DNA from: Pollutiaquabacter sp046052345
Lineage (GTDB): Bacteria > Bacteroidota > Bacteroidia > AKYH767-A > 2013-40CM-41-45
Direction: 5' to 3'
NCBI GenBank assembly: GCA_046052345.1
Contig: JBJOMN010000010.1
Coordinates: 77,650 to 141,649, forward strand
DNA: 64,000 bases
The translations under genes were made by a program, and so were the position numbers. This document shows positions 18,485 to 27,422 of this stretch, one piece after another. Every line of letters starts with the position of its first letter. Position 1 is the first letter of the stretch. Under the pieces are notes generated by a model. That model was not told where the DNA came from, searched no databases, and saw only the letters and a list, made by a program, of their open reading frames with translations.

Positions 18485-19375
18485 ATGGACGTACTTTCCA
18501 ACGAAGAAGGTTTCCTGGCCCTGCCGGAAGCGGAACTTACCGCCTATGCGAATGCACGTTATGTCATTCAGCAGGTGCCTTACGAACATACCTCCTCTTA
18601 CCTCGAAGGATCCGCCAAAGGTCCTGCTGCCATCGTGAAGGCTTCCCATTTCGTCGAGTTCTATGACGAGGAGCTTGACCGGGAAACCTACCGTTCTTGC
18701 GGTATCGCCACCCTTCCTGAAATGCAGTTCGCCGGCAAGGTGGATGCAGATGCCGTTGCGCTCATCGAGGCCGAGACGGACAAGCTTCTGGCGGACGGGA
18801 AATTCGTCATCTCGCTCGGAGCGGAGCACACGGTCACCAACGGTTTCGTGAAAGCTCATGCGAAGAAGTTCAAGAACCTTTCGGTATTGCAGATCGATGC
18901 CCACTCGGATCTCCGCATGGAGTATCACGGCAATCCTTATTCGCACGCTTCCGTCATGGCCCGGGTACACGAGCAGGGTATCAACCTCGTACAAATAGGC
19001 ATCCGTGCCCAGTGCAAGGAGGAAGCCGACCTGATCCGCTCCGGCGATAGGATCCATACGTACTATGCCCATGCCATCCGTAAGGACAGCGGCTGGATGG
19101 ATAAGGCGCTGAACGATCTGACCGACAACGTCTATATCACTATCGATGCCGACGGGTTCGACCCCTCCATCATGCCGGCAGTCGGTACCGCCGAGCCGAA
19201 CGGTCTGTTTTGGGTCGAAACACTTGAATTCCTGCGGAAAGTATTTGAAAAACGTACTGTGGTCGGTTTCGACATTGTCGAATGCGCTCCCATCGAGGGC
19301 AGCATCCTTTCCGAGTACACCCTGGCCAAGCTGACTTACCGCATGATCGGCTATGCGGAAAGTCATCGACGCTGA
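18485..19375 (+). CDS. Agmatinase/arginase family ureohydrolase
   Basis: Binuclear manganese hydrolase of the ureohydrolase fold, 296 residues. Metal ligands are visible in order: histidine of GAEHTVT, the DAHSDLR motif, and DADGFDPS. The length and the absence of arginase-specific loops suggest agmatinase (agmatine to putrescine plus urea), but the substrate cannot be fixed by sequence reading. I placed the start at the ATG 18485; a GTG at 18476 overlapping the sucC stop is an alternative. The overlap implies co-transcription with sucC, an unusual pairing of TCA cycle and polyamine metabolism. Confidence 0.88.
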   Translation: MDVLSNEEGFLALPEAELTAYANARYVIQQVPYEHTSSYLEGSAKGPAAIVKASHFVEFYDEELDRETYRSCGIATLPEMQFAGKVDADAVALIEAETDKLLADGKFVISLGAEHTVTNGFVKAHAKKFKNLSVLQIDAHSDLRMEYHGNPYSHASVMARVHEQGINLVQIGIRAQCKEEADLIRSGDRIHTYYAHAIRKDSGWMDKALNDLTDNVYITIDADGFDPSIMPAVGTAEPNGLFWVETLEFLRKVFEKRTVVGFDIVECAPIEGSILSEYTLAKLTYRMIGYAESHRR

Positions 19376-19385
19376 AAATCTGCTG

Positions 19386-19420
19386 CCATAGCTTCATTGA
19401 TTAAATGAAATAGGCTATGG
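19386..19420 (+). promoter_or_regulatory. Hairpin covering the start codon of the fatty acid hydroxylase
   Basis: CCATAGC (19386-19392) pairs with GCTATGG (19414-19420), and TTCATT (19393-19398) with AATGAA (19404-19409). The loop is 5 nt and a 4-nt bulge sits on the 3' side. The ATG at 19417-19419 lies inside the closing arm, so the structure could hide the start codon from the ribosome. Confidence 0.45.
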
Positions 19421-20061
19421 AAACGACCAGGATTCACAACAAAGGCAGTAAGAAGCTTTTCGATAACAGGTTGCTGGAAGGTCTTACGCGCACGCCCTTT
19501 TATGTGCCGGTGTCCCTTTACTACACCATAGGAGCGGTTACGCTGGGCTATGGCGTTTTTTCACCCGCTGTTCACTTCAGGAGTGTCTGGTGGATGTTTC
19601 CTTCAGGGATGTTCCTTTTCACCTTGGTGGAGTACTTCATACACCGTTTTCTGTTTCATTTCGAGGCAAGCACTCCTGCCGGTGAAAAGCTCAAATACCA
19701 TATTCACGGAGTTCATCACGAATATCCGCGCGATAAGGACCGGCTCGTGATGCCGCCGGTGATGTCCATGGTCATATCCGGCGGTTTCCTCGCATTGTTC
19801 CGTTGGATGTTCGGTGATTCCGGGTGGTTGTTCTTCGGAGGCTTCGTATCCGGGTATTCCAATTACCTGATGGTGCATTATGCAGTTCATGCCTGGCGCC
19901 CGCCGTCCAATTTCCTTAGAATACTCTGGCAGCACCATGCCCTGCATCATTATTCCGACCCGGAGGGTGCCTTCGCGGTATCGTTTCCTTTGTGGGACCA
20001 TGTTTTCGGCACCTTGCCGGGCGCACGAAAAACCCGTTCCGCCGCGCACGAAAACTCATAA
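19417..20061 (+). CDS. Fatty acid hydroxylase / sterol desaturase superfamily membrane enzyme
   Basis: Integral-membrane di-iron oxygenase, 214 residues. The histidine clusters are present in order: EYFIHRFLFH, HIHGVHHEYP, HYAVH and WQHHALHHY, between about four hydrophobic segments. The spacing resembles fatty acid 2-hydroxylases that act on ceramide chains. Many Bacteroidota make sphingolipids, so a sphingolipid 2-hydroxylase is a reasonable guess. No cytochrome b5 domain is attached. It lies 41 bp after the agmatinase-like gene, with a hairpin spanning its start codon. Confidence 0.85.
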   Translation: METTRIHNKGSKKLFDNRLLEGLTRTPFYVPVSLYYTIGAVTLGYGVFSPAVHFRSVWWMFPSGMFLFTLVEYFIHRFLFHFEASTPAGEKLKYHIHGVHHEYPRDKDRLVMPPVMSMVISGGFLALFRWMFGDSGWLFFGGFVSGYSNYLMVHYAVHAWRPPSNFLRILWQHHALHHYSDPEGAFAVSFPLWDHVFGTLPGARKTRSAAHENS

Positions 20062-20128
20062 ACAGGAGGACATTCCATGGCTGAAAACGTCGGGGTTTGC
20101 GTACTTTTAACCGACAAAATCAGCGGGT

Positions 20129-21616
20129 ATGAAGAAACTCCTAGTCGCCAACCGCGGCGAAATCGCTATCAGGGTCATGCGTTCCGCCCGGGAAATGGGC
20201 ATCAGTACCGTCGCCGTGTTTTCGGAGGCGGACCGTAACGCGTTGCATGTCCGTTATGCCGATGAAGCCGTGCTGATCGGACCGGCACCTTCCTCGCAAA
20301 GCTATCTGGTGATGGACCGCATCCTTCAGGCGGCCAAGGATACGGGAGCCGACGCCATCCATCCCGGTTACGGGTTCCTTTCCGAAAATGCCGAATTCGC
20401 CGACCGTGTCAAGAAAGAAGGATTGGTCTTCGTCGGACCTTCCGGTGATTCCATGCGGCAGATGGGAAGCAAACTGGCAGCTAAGGCGACCGCTGAAAAA
20501 CACAATATTCCGCTGGTTCCCGGAACGGCCAAAGCCATTGAAAGCGTCGAGGAGGGAAAAGAAATCGCCCTTAAAGTCGGCTTCCCTTTGCTCATCAAGG
20601 CTTCCGCCGGAGGAGGTGGAAAAGGCATGCGTATCGTACATGCCGTAGAGGAATTCGAAGAACAGATGCGTACAGCGGTCAGCGAAGCGATCAGTTCCTT
20701 CGGTGACGGGGCAGTGTTCATTGAACGGTACGTCGCAGGTCCCCGCCATATTGAGATTCAGGTTCTGGGAGATACGCACGGGAACGTAGTCTATCTTTTC
20801 GAGCGGGAATGCAGTATCCAGCGTCGACACCAGAAACTCGTGGAAGAAGCTCCTTCTTCCGTACTCACTGCGGAAATCCGGGCTGCGATGGGAGAATGTG
20901 CGGTGCGTGTCGCCAAAGCGTGTAACTACGTCGGTGCCGGAACCGTGGAATTCCTGCTGGACGAGAAGCTTAATTTCTATTTTCTGGAGATGAATACCCG
21001 TTTGCAGGTGGAGCATCCGGTCACCGAATACATCACCGGCCTCGATCTGGTAAAGGAACAGATCCGTGTGGCGCGCGGGGAGAAGCTGAGCTTTTCACAG
21101 GAGGACCTCCGTATCAACGGACATTCCATCGAAATCCGTGTCTGTGCAGAGGATCCGATGAATGACTTCCTGCCCGATATCGGTCGCCTGAACACCTACC
21201 GTATTCCGCAAGGGCCTGGCGTTCGGGTTGATGACGCCTATGAGGAAGGAATGGACATCCCGATCTATTACGATCCGATGATCGCCAAGCTCATTGTGTA
21301 CGGAAACGACCGCAAGGAGGCTATCGACCGGATGATCCGTGCCATCGACGATTATCATATCTCCGGTGTGAAAACGACCCTCGACTTCTGCCGGATGGTC
21401 ATGAACCACGAGGCTTTTGTCTCGGGAAAATTCGATACGCATTTCGTGAAGAACCATTTCCGGCCTGAAATGCTCCTTTCTTCGGAAGATAAGGCGATGG
21501 AGGTGGCGGCCTTCCTGGCTGCAACGATGTTGAAACAGGGAACGGCTCCTGCCAAGGCGGCGAATGCAACTGAACACGGAAAATCGAACGCCTGGAAAAA
21601 TAACCGTCTCGGCTGA
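20129..21616 (+). CDS. accC: Biotin carboxylase subunit (acetyl-/propionyl-CoA carboxylase)
   Basis: ATP-grasp enzyme that carboxylates protein-bound biotin, 495 residues. It begins MKKLLVANRGEIAIRVMRSA and contains HPGYGFLSENAEF, the glycine-rich ATP loop KASAGGGGKGMR, the ERECSIQRRHQK motif and EMNTRLQVEHPVTE. It ends without a biotinyl (AMKM) domain, so it works with a separate carrier. Whether it serves acetyl-CoA or propionyl-CoA carboxylase is unclear, because neither accB nor a carboxyltransferase gene is adjacent. The last 35 or so residues are a low-complexity Ala/Lys/Asn tail beyond the family core. Confidence 0.9.
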   Translation: MKKLLVANRGEIAIRVMRSAREMGISTVAVFSEADRNALHVRYADEAVLIGPAPSSQSYLVMDRILQAAKDTGADAIHPGYGFLSENAEFADRVKKEGLVFVGPSGDSMRQMGSKLAAKATAEKHNIPLVPGTAKAIESVEEGKEIALKVGFPLLIKASAGGGGKGMRIVHAVEEFEEQMRTAVSEAISSFGDGAVFIERYVAGPRHIEIQVLGDTHGNVVYLFERECSIQRRHQKLVEEAPSSVLTAEIRAAMGECAVRVAKACNYVGAGTVEFLLDEKLNFYFLEMNTRLQVEHPVTEYITGLDLVKEQIRVARGEKLSFSQEDLRINGHSIEIRVCAEDPMNDFLPDIGRLNTYRIPQGPGVRVDDAYEEGMDIPIYYDPMIAKLIVYGNDRKEAIDRMIRAIDDYHISGVKTTLDFCRMVMNHEAFVSGKFDTHFVKNHFRPEMLLSSEDKAMEVAAFLAATMLKQGTAPAKAANATEHGKSNAWKNNRLG

Positions 21617-21637
21617 ACGTTGCTACGTGAACTACCA

Positions 21638-22246
21638 ATGTCCCGCCCTGCCTTCCTGATTTCCCTATTATACCTCCTGATGACCTCCCTGACCGTCAGT
21701 TCGCAGGAACCGACTCCCGGCAAGGGTCCCTTCAGGTTGCCGTACATCGTCGAGGGCTCCGATACCATACCGGTCGTCAACCTTCAGGATGTGATGATTG
21801 TCGATGCGACATCTCCCGAATACCTGAAGAACCTTCAGGCCTATTACAGGCTTCGCTATAACGTGATAAAAGTCTATCCGTATGCGCGACTGGCAGCTCT
21901 GAAGGTGGACGAAATGAACCGTCAAATGTCCGGCATGAAGAACGATCGGGAAAAGAGACGCTATCGTAAAGAAGTAGAGGAACAGGTCCGGGAGGATTTC
22001 GAACAGACCGTGAAGAAACTGAGCATCAATCAGGGCAAGGTCCTCATCAAGCTCATCGACCGGGAGACCGGACGTACGTCCTATGACCTTATCAAGAGCC
22101 TGAAAGGATCTTTCAATGCATTTTTCGCTCAGGGACTTGCGAAGATGTTCGGCCACGATCTCAAATCGGAATACGATCCCGAAGGGGAGGACAAGACCAT
22201 CGAGAACATCGTCCGGCAGATCGAGGCCGGTCAGATCACTTTTTGA
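21638..22246 (+). CDS. DUF4294 family exported protein
   Basis: A 202-residue protein with an N-terminal signal peptide (hydrophobic LISLLYLLMTSLTV, cleavage near SSQ). The rest is charged and helical, including YYRLRYNVIKVYPYARLAALKV and a basic RKEVEEQVREDFEQTVKKLSINQGK segment. I recognise this pattern as DUF4294, a Bacteroidota family of unknown function. The ATG at 21638 is preferred to a TTG at 21620. Its 3' end overlaps the convergent hydroxybutyryl-CoA dehydrogenase gene by 11 bp. Confidence 0.82.
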   Translation: MSRPAFLISLLYLLMTSLTVSSQEPTPGKGPFRLPYIVEGSDTIPVVNLQDVMIVDATSPEYLKNLQAYYRLRYNVIKVYPYARLAALKVDEMNRQMSGMKNDREKRRYRKEVEEQVREDFEQTVKKLSINQGKVLIKLIDRETGRTSYDLIKSLKGSFNAFFAQGLAKMFGHDLKSEYDPEGEDKTIENIVRQIEAGQITF

Positions 22247-23126
22247 ATTTCGGAGCTACCGTGAGGTCCTTTGAACCCGCGGTATACTTATAGAATCCCT
22301 GACCTGATTTGACGCCGAGCTGTCCGGCGGTAACCATGTTGAACAGCAGCGGACAGGGAGCGTATTTCGGATTTCCGAATCCGTCGTGAAGGACATTCAA
22401 TATCGAAAGGCAGACATCCAGTCCGATGAAATCAGCCAGCTGCAGCGGTCCCATGGGATGTGCCATTCCCAGTCGCATCACCGTGTCGATTTCTTCCACA
22501 CCGGCGACTCCTTCATACAGCGAGCAGATCGCTTCGTTGATCATTGGCATCAGGATACGGTTGGCGACGAAGCCGGGATAGTCATTCACTTCCACAGGTA
22601 CTTTCTCCAGCTTGCGGGATACTTCGAAAACGGTGGCAGTGACTGCGTCGGTAGTCGAATATCCGCGGATGACCTCCACCAGCTTCATGACCGGTACCGG
22701 ATTCATGAAATGCATACCGATGACGCTGCCGGGACGTTTGGTCTGCGCGGCTATGCGCGTTATCGAAATGGAGGAGGTGTTTGTCGCGAGTATGGCGCCC
22801 TCGGGTGCATGGTCGTCCATGTCCCGGAAAATCTTGCATTTGAGGTCTGCGTTTTCCGTGGCGGCTTCCACCACCAGGTCTGCGTTTTTCACACCTTCCT
22901 TCAGGTCGGAGGAGGTAGAAAGCCGGGCCATCGTTGCGTCCTTGTCAGCAGCCGTGATTTTCTCCTTCGCCACCATGCGGTCGAGGTTCTTAGCAATGGT
23001 GTCCATGGCATTCTTCAGTGCGCTGTCGGATACGTCCACCAAGGTGACACTGTAGCCGTATTGTGCGAATACGTGCGCAATGCCGTTTCCCATGGTGCCT
23101 GCGCCGATGACGGTGATGTTCTTCAT
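22236..23126 (-). CDS. 3-hydroxybutyryl-CoA dehydrogenase
   Basis: NAD(P)-dependent oxidoreductase acting on 3-hydroxyacyl-CoA, 296 residues. The Rossmann motif is GAGTMGNGIAHVFA at the N-terminus; the catalytic region reads GMHFMNPVPVMKLVE with the active-site histidine. The C-terminal domain has PGFVANRILMPMINEA and GMAHPMGPLQLADFIGLD. It is the last gene of a four-gene minus-strand run headed by a Gfo/Idh oxidoreductase. Its link to the surface-polysaccharide genes upstream is not obvious. Confidence 0.93.
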   Translation of the reverse strand: MKNITVIGAGTMGNGIAHVFAQYGYSVTLVDVSDSALKNAMDTIAKNLDRMVAKEKITAADKDATMARLSTSSDLKEGVKNADLVVEAATENADLKCKIFRDMDDHAPEGAILATNTSSISITRIAAQTKRPGSVIGMHFMNPVPVMKLVEVIRGYSTTDAVTATVFEVSRKLEKVPVEVNDYPGFVANRILMPMINEAICSLYEGVAGVEEIDTVMRLGMAHPMGPLQLADFIGLDVCLSILNVLHDGFGNPKYAPCPLLFNMVTAGQLGVKSGQGFYKYTAGSKDLTVAPKFKK

Positions 23127-23145
23127 TTACGTTAAGAGGTTATGG

Positions 23146-24558
23146 TTATTTTCCTTTATGTCGTACGATGATGAGTACGGTATAGAACATGATCTTGAAA
23201 TCGACGGCCAGGCTCATGTTCTCGATGTAGATGAGGTCGTATTTGAGACGTTCTACCATCTGTTCGACATTCTCCGCGTAGCCGAACTTCACTTGTCCCC
23301 AGGAAGTGATGCCCGGCCGTACCTTGTGAAGGTGGCGGTAGTGAGGCGCCTGCTGCATGATCTGGTCGATGAAGTATTGTCGTTCAGGACGCGGTCCGAC
23401 GATCGACATGTCGCCGATGAGTACGTTCCAGAACTGGGGGATCTCGTCCAGGCGGATCTTACGCATCCATTTTCCGAAAGGCGTCATGCGAGGATCGTCC
23501 TTGGAAGACAGTTGAGGGCCGGCCTTTTCCGCATCGGTGCGCATCGAGCGGAACTTGTAGATCCTGAAAGGACGTCCGTGCCAGCCGATCCGTTCGTGAC
23601 TGTAGAAAACCGGTCCCGGGGAGGAGAGCTTAACACCGATCGCAGTGAAAAGGTAGAGCGGGAAGAATACGACCAGCACCATCATCGAAAGAAAGATGTC
23701 CATGATCCGTTTGATGCTTTGCTGCCAGGCGGGCATCAGGTCCGGAGAGATCTCGATAAGGGGCGCGCCGAAAATGGCGTTCATCTTCACGGAACCCGAA
23801 AGGATGTCGTACATGTCGGGGATGATCCGTACGATGACCGGCATGTCCTCCAGGGCGTTCAGTACTTTACCGATGCTCAGGTGCTCGGAGGATTCCAACG
23901 CGATGATGGCCTCTTCCAGACGCTGCTCACGGATTATTTGCGGAAGATCGGGAACACCTCCCAGGTTCTTCAAGTGCGGCGCCAGCAGATGATCGTTATT
24001 ACCGTCCACATGCACGAATCCTACGAAGCGGTGTCCTTCGGAACGGAATTCCGAATTCATCTGATTAAGTAGTTCAAGCGCTTTCTGGTTACTCCCGATC
24101 AGGATGGTGTTGAACCCGATCCTGCCCGCTTTAAGGTCGTGAATGACCTTGGTCGAAAGCACTACCCGAAGGGAGGCTGTGCAGCAGAAATGAAGGGTGA
24201 AAAGGGTGAAAAAGGTGTTGTAATAGGTGCGGTACGAGATAACTGTATCATCGAGCAGCAACGCGAAGAAGATGATCAGCACACCGATCAGCGTCAACAG
24301 CAGGGTCTGCGCAAGTTCCCGCAGACGGCTTTTACGGTATACGTTCCGGTAAGCACCGGCGAGCGAATAGAACAGCACCCATAGTGCAGGCAGCGCCAGA
24401 AGCCCGTTGATGAAGGTCTTGTCACCTGCAATGACCTCATAGTCGAACGGCACACCCTCTACGTTGGTCTTCCGGTAGATGAAGAACAGCCCCCACGCCG
24501 CGACTGCTGCGAACCAGTCGCAAAAGACGAAAATAAAAGTGTAGAGCCCCCGCTTCAT
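23146..24558 (-). CDS. Polyprenyl-phosphate sugar phosphotransferase (WbaP/WcaJ type)
   Basis: Membrane enzyme that starts a lipid-linked polysaccharide by moving a sugar-1-phosphate to undecaprenyl phosphate. The 470-residue protein has about four N-terminal helices (1-150), a Rossmann-like CoA-binding-type domain (about 150-270), another helix, and the bacterial sugar transferase domain. The domain carries KRIMDIFLSMMVLV, GPVFYSHERIGWHGRPFRIYKFRSM, KIRLDEIPQFWNVL and GPRPERQYF. The ATG at 24558 overlaps the stop of the preceding lipoprotein gene by one base (TGATG). The sugar is unknown. Confidence 0.9.
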   Translation of the reverse strand: MKRGLYTFIFVFCDWFAAVAAWGLFFIYRKTNVEGVPFDYEVIAGDKTFINGLLALPALWVLFYSLAGAYRNVYRKSRLRELAQTLLLTLIGVLIIFFALLLDDTVISYRTYYNTFFTLFTLHFCCTASLRVVLSTKVIHDLKAGRIGFNTILIGSNQKALELLNQMNSEFRSEGHRFVGFVHVDGNNDHLLAPHLKNLGGVPDLPQIIREQRLEEAIIALESSEHLSIGKVLNALEDMPVIVRIIPDMYDILSGSVKMNAIFGAPLIEISPDLMPAWQQSIKRIMDIFLSMMVLVVFFPLYLFTAIGVKLSSPGPVFYSHERIGWHGRPFRIYKFRSMRTDAEKAGPQLSSKDDPRMTPFGKWMRKIRLDEIPQFWNVLIGDMSIVGPRPERQYFIDQIMQQAPHYRHLHKVRPGITSWGQVKFGYAENVEQMVERLKYDLIYIENMSLAVDFKIMFYTVLIIVRHKGK

Positions 24559-25442
24559 CAATACAGGACTTTAAGGTTATCGAAATAAAGATCGGCGGAT
24601 GCCATGCCGGAGGGAAGTTCGGAACGCAGGAAGATCTTATAATTAATGATGTTCGGTCCGATGACCCCAAGGTCCCGCAGGTTGAGGAAGATCTTCTTCC
24701 ATACCGGTGTGGCGCGTACGTTCACCAGATAACTGCGGTTCACTCCGCCGCTGTTGGTGAAGAACACGCCTACCGTGAATTCAGTATCCCCCTTGTAATT
24801 CAGTTCGACGTAGGGCGTAGAGGTGGGAGGAAAAACGAGCGGAAGGTCGCTCGCTACTTCGAAGATTGGCTGGTTGGAGTCGAGGGTAGTCTTTCCCGAT
24901 GCGCCTTCAAATGCATTCGTATCTCCCTGTGCAGTCAGGATGAGGTAAGCGTTATCAACCGAGGTGTTCACCAGACTCAGGCTTCCATCGTCGAAATCCT
25001 CCATCTGACAGAAGACATCGTTGTTGTAATAACGTACTACGGGACGGATCGGAACGGTGACATTCTCTTTCAGGTCGATGGTCGTATCCCAGGTGGCGAG
25101 TTTCATATAGGCCGACCGTGTCGCGGAAACACCGTTTTCATTGATGCCGGCACGGACGCTGATCTTATGGATTCCGGTAGCCAGCACGGGAAAGGTTACA
25201 GGATTCTCGAAAGTGCCGAGGTAGTCGTTGTCGACGTACACCCAGGAATCTCGATAAAGATGTTTGCTGCTCCCTTGGGTCTGGTAATCCGTCTCGAAAC
25301 GAATACTGTCGATGCTGACATATCCAGGTACCTGTTCGGGACGGTCTTCGAAGAGGTCGCAGCCTGTTACGAAGTACATCACGAAGATGACCGCTGCATA
25401 AAGTTTTCGGTGAGGCAGGTAACCGGGTCTGTTGAAAGTCAT
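24558..25442 (-). CDS. Outer-membrane lipoprotein of unknown function
   Basis: Lipoprotein of 294 residues. The signal region ends in VTGC with DLFED next, a lipobox followed by acidic residues as in surface-exposed Bacteroidota lipoproteins. The body is beta-rich with a PEGA-like part (VYVDNDYLGTFENPVTFPVLATGIHKISV near 70-105) and no catalytic motif. Its start overlaps the stop of the Gfo/Idh gene (ATGA), and its stop overlaps the sugar transferase start. It is therefore translated with polysaccharide-type genes and may take part in assembly or attachment of a surface glycan. Confidence 0.7.
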   Translation of the reverse strand: MTFNRPGYLPHRKLYAAVIFVMYFVTGCDLFEDRPEQVPGYVSIDSIRFETDYQTQGSSKHLYRDSWVYVDNDYLGTFENPVTFPVLATGIHKISVRAGINENGVSATRSAYMKLATWDTTIDLKENVTVPIRPVVRYYNNDVFCQMEDFDDGSLSLVNTSVDNAYLILTAQGDTNAFEGASGKTTLDSNQPIFEVASDLPLVFPPTSTPYVELNYKGDTEFTVGVFFTNSGGVNRSYLVNVRATPVWKKIFLNLRDLGVIGPNIINYKIFLRSELPSGMASADLYFDNLKVLY

Positions 25443-26425
25443 GCCAGGATGTTCAGCGAGGCGTTGATTTTCTCGTTCACCAGGTGGGCTACCTGAAGCG
25501 CCGCAAGTCCGTCTTCCACCGGTACGGGAGTCGGTTGGTCGTTCATGATCGCATCGGCGAAAAGGTCCAGTTCCGTTCCGATAGCGTTCGAATCCGGTAC
25601 CGCCGGCTGGTCGAAATAGATGAGCTTCTTTCCTTTTCCGGGTCCCAGATCGATGGCGACGTCCAGCGGACCCGGTTCCGTATCCAGGTTCTTGAGACGT
25701 ACGATTTCCGTCTTCTTCTTGAAGAAATCGACGGAAACATAAGCGTCACGCTGGAAGAAACGGGTCTTACGCATGTTCTTCAGAGAAATGCGGCTGGCCG
25801 TAAGGTTCGCCACACAGCCGTTGGAGAACTCGATACGTGCGTTCGCGATGTCGGGTGTATCGCTCACTACGGCTACACCGCTGGCGCTGATCTTACGGAT
25901 GTCGGAGCGCACGGTGCTCAGTACGATGTCGATATCGTGGATCATCAGGTCGTGTACCACGGAGACATCTGTTCCGCGCGGATTGAACTCCGCCAGACGA
26001 TGGGTTTCTATGAAGAGGGGATTATGGAGGTAGGGGCGGGCTGCAAGGAAGGCGGGATTGAAGCGTTCCACGTGTCCGACCTGTGCCTTGATGCGTGCTT
26101 CATTGACCAGCGAAACGAGCTTTCGGGCTTCTTCGACCGTATGGGTGACGGGCTTCTCCAGGAAAATGTGCCGCGTCGCCCTCACGGCCTTCTGCGCATA
26201 ATCGAAATGAGAGATGGTCGGGGTGACGATATCAATCGCGTCCACGGCATCCAGAAGGTCCTCGGCGCGGTCGAAAGCGAGTATTCCCAGTTCTTCGGCT
26301 ACCCGGGCGGCATTCTCGGCGTCGGCGTCGAAAAAGCCGATCAGCCTGAATTTCGCGCTGTCTTTCAGCAGCCGGAGGTGAATCTTACCCAGATGTCCTG
26401 CGCCAATGACGCCGATATTGACCAT
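25439..26425 (-). CDS. Gfo/Idh/MocA family NAD(P)-dependent oxidoreductase
   Basis: Sugar-type dehydrogenase of 328 residues. The Rossmann motif is GVIGAGHLGKIHLRLL (5-20), the conserved EKPVTHTVEEA segment carries the catalytic lysine, and HDLMIHDIDIVL is the C-terminal domain hallmark (DxxxHD-like). Members often make nucleotide-activated amino sugars or uronates. Being first in an operon with a lipoprotein and an initiating sugar transferase, it may supply the sugar for a glycan. The substrate cannot be named. Confidence 0.87.
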   Translation of the reverse strand: MVNIGVIGAGHLGKIHLRLLKDSAKFRLIGFFDADAENAARVAEELGILAFDRAEDLLDAVDAIDIVTPTISHFDYAQKAVRATRHIFLEKPVTHTVEEARKLVSLVNEARIKAQVGHVERFNPAFLAARPYLHNPLFIETHRLAEFNPRGTDVSVVHDLMIHDIDIVLSTVRSDIRKISASGVAVVSDTPDIANARIEFSNGCVANLTASRISLKNMRKTRFFQRDAYVSVDFFKKKTEIVRLKNLDTEPGPLDVAIDLGPGKGKKLIYFDQPAVPDSNAIGTELDLFADAIMNDQPTPVPVEDGLAALQVAHLVNEKINASLNILA

Positions 26426-26572
26426 TTCTGAAGGGGTGAAAGAAGGAACGCGAAGGTAGCAATTAGGAGGCTGTTAATAAAGTCGAAAAAAGCGGTTTAA
26501 ACGTCATTTTGTTCATTATTTGCCCGTTTTGAGACAGCTTTTGAGCACGATACGGAGTTTCTTTGTAAACGT

Positions 26573-27229
26573 ATGAACATGCTGCGAAAAGAAGACGGCC
26601 CCAAGCACCAGGGCTTGCGAAGGAAGTTGATCGAGGAACTGAGGACGAGGGAGCCCTACGATGCTGCCGTATTGAACGCGATGGCAGAGATACCGCGGCA
26701 TTTCTTCCTGGATCCTGTTTTTGTTACACAGGCTTACTCTGATACCGCCTTCCAGATCGGAGCAGGGCAGACGATTTCTCATCCTTCCACCGTCGCGTAT
26801 CAGACCACCCACTTGCAGGTCCGTAAAGGCGACAAGGTGATGGAGATCGGTACAGGCAGCGGCTACCAGACGTGTGTGCTGCTGAAGCTCGGTGCCAAAG
26901 TCTATTCCGTGGAACGCCAGCGGGAGCTCTATGAGACCACCTCCAAATTCCTTCCCTCCATCGGCTTTCAGCCGAAGCTGTTCTACGGCGACGGCTACAA
27001 GGGCTTACCGGCGTTCGCGCCCTTCGACCGCATACTGGTGACATGCGGAGCGCCCTTCGTGCCGGAGGACCTTTTGAAGCAGCTCAAGGTAGGCGGTATC
27101 CTGATGATTCCGGTAGGTGAGGGAAAAGTACAGACCATGACACGTATTACCCGTACCGGTGAATCGGATTTTACCACGGAGAAACTGAAGGAGTTCAGCT
27201 TCGTGCCGATGCTGGGGGACAGGGTGTAG
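26573..27229 (+). CDS. pcm: Protein-L-isoaspartate O-methyltransferase
   Basis: SAM-dependent repair enzyme for isoaspartyl residues, 218 residues. Characteristic parts are EIPRHFFLDP, AYSDTAFQIGAGQTISHPSTVA, the SAM-binding loop VMEIGTGSGYQTCVL (about 88-102) and ILVTCGAP. It is monocistronic and divergent from the Gfo/Idh operon. A TTTCTTTG sequence just upstream (26558-26565) is close to a -7 box. A second start at the third codon is possible. Confidence 0.93.
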   Translation: MNMLRKEDGPKHQGLRRKLIEELRTREPYDAAVLNAMAEIPRHFFLDPVFVTQAYSDTAFQIGAGQTISHPSTVAYQTTHLQVRKGDKVMEIGTGSGYQTCVLLKLGAKVYSVERQRELYETTSKFLPSIGFQPKLFYGDGYKGLPAFAPFDRILVTCGAPFVPEDLLKQLKVGGILMIPVGEGKVQTMTRITRTGESDFTTEKLKEFSFVPMLGDRV

Positions 27230-27366
27230 ACCGATATACTTCCGGTTTTAATGTGAACCAGGCAGGCTCATCACACCAGGTATTTTAATTACTCTTTTAC
27301 CTTTCACGAAGTTGTAAACGGACGGAGATTTCGGGATTCAACTCTCAAATGTCCGTACAGGCAAAA

Positions 27367-27398
27367 AAAAAGCGACTGCCATAGGGACAGTCGCTTTT
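27367..27398. terminator. Bidirectional intrinsic terminator after pcm and after the SusCD lipoprotein operon
   Basis: AAAAGCGACTG and CAGTCGCTTTT form an 11-bp stem, extended by CC/GG with one bulged A around an ATAG loop. A- and T-tracts flank both sides. Confidence 0.85.
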
Positions 27399-27422
27399 AC
27401 AAAATCCGGTATCAAGAAGTAC

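Noticed and set aside
17313..18485. Minus-strand frame of 390 codons
   Set aside because: It is an exact antisense shadow of sucC caused by codon bias; the product is His/Val/Asp-rich with no motif.
18380..19366. Minus-strand frame of 328 codons
   Set aside because: Antisense to the agmatinase-family gene, whose metal motifs are intact on the plus strand.
25484..26431. Plus-strand frame of 315 codons
   Set aside because: Antisense to the Gfo/Idh oxidoreductase gene; no domain seen.
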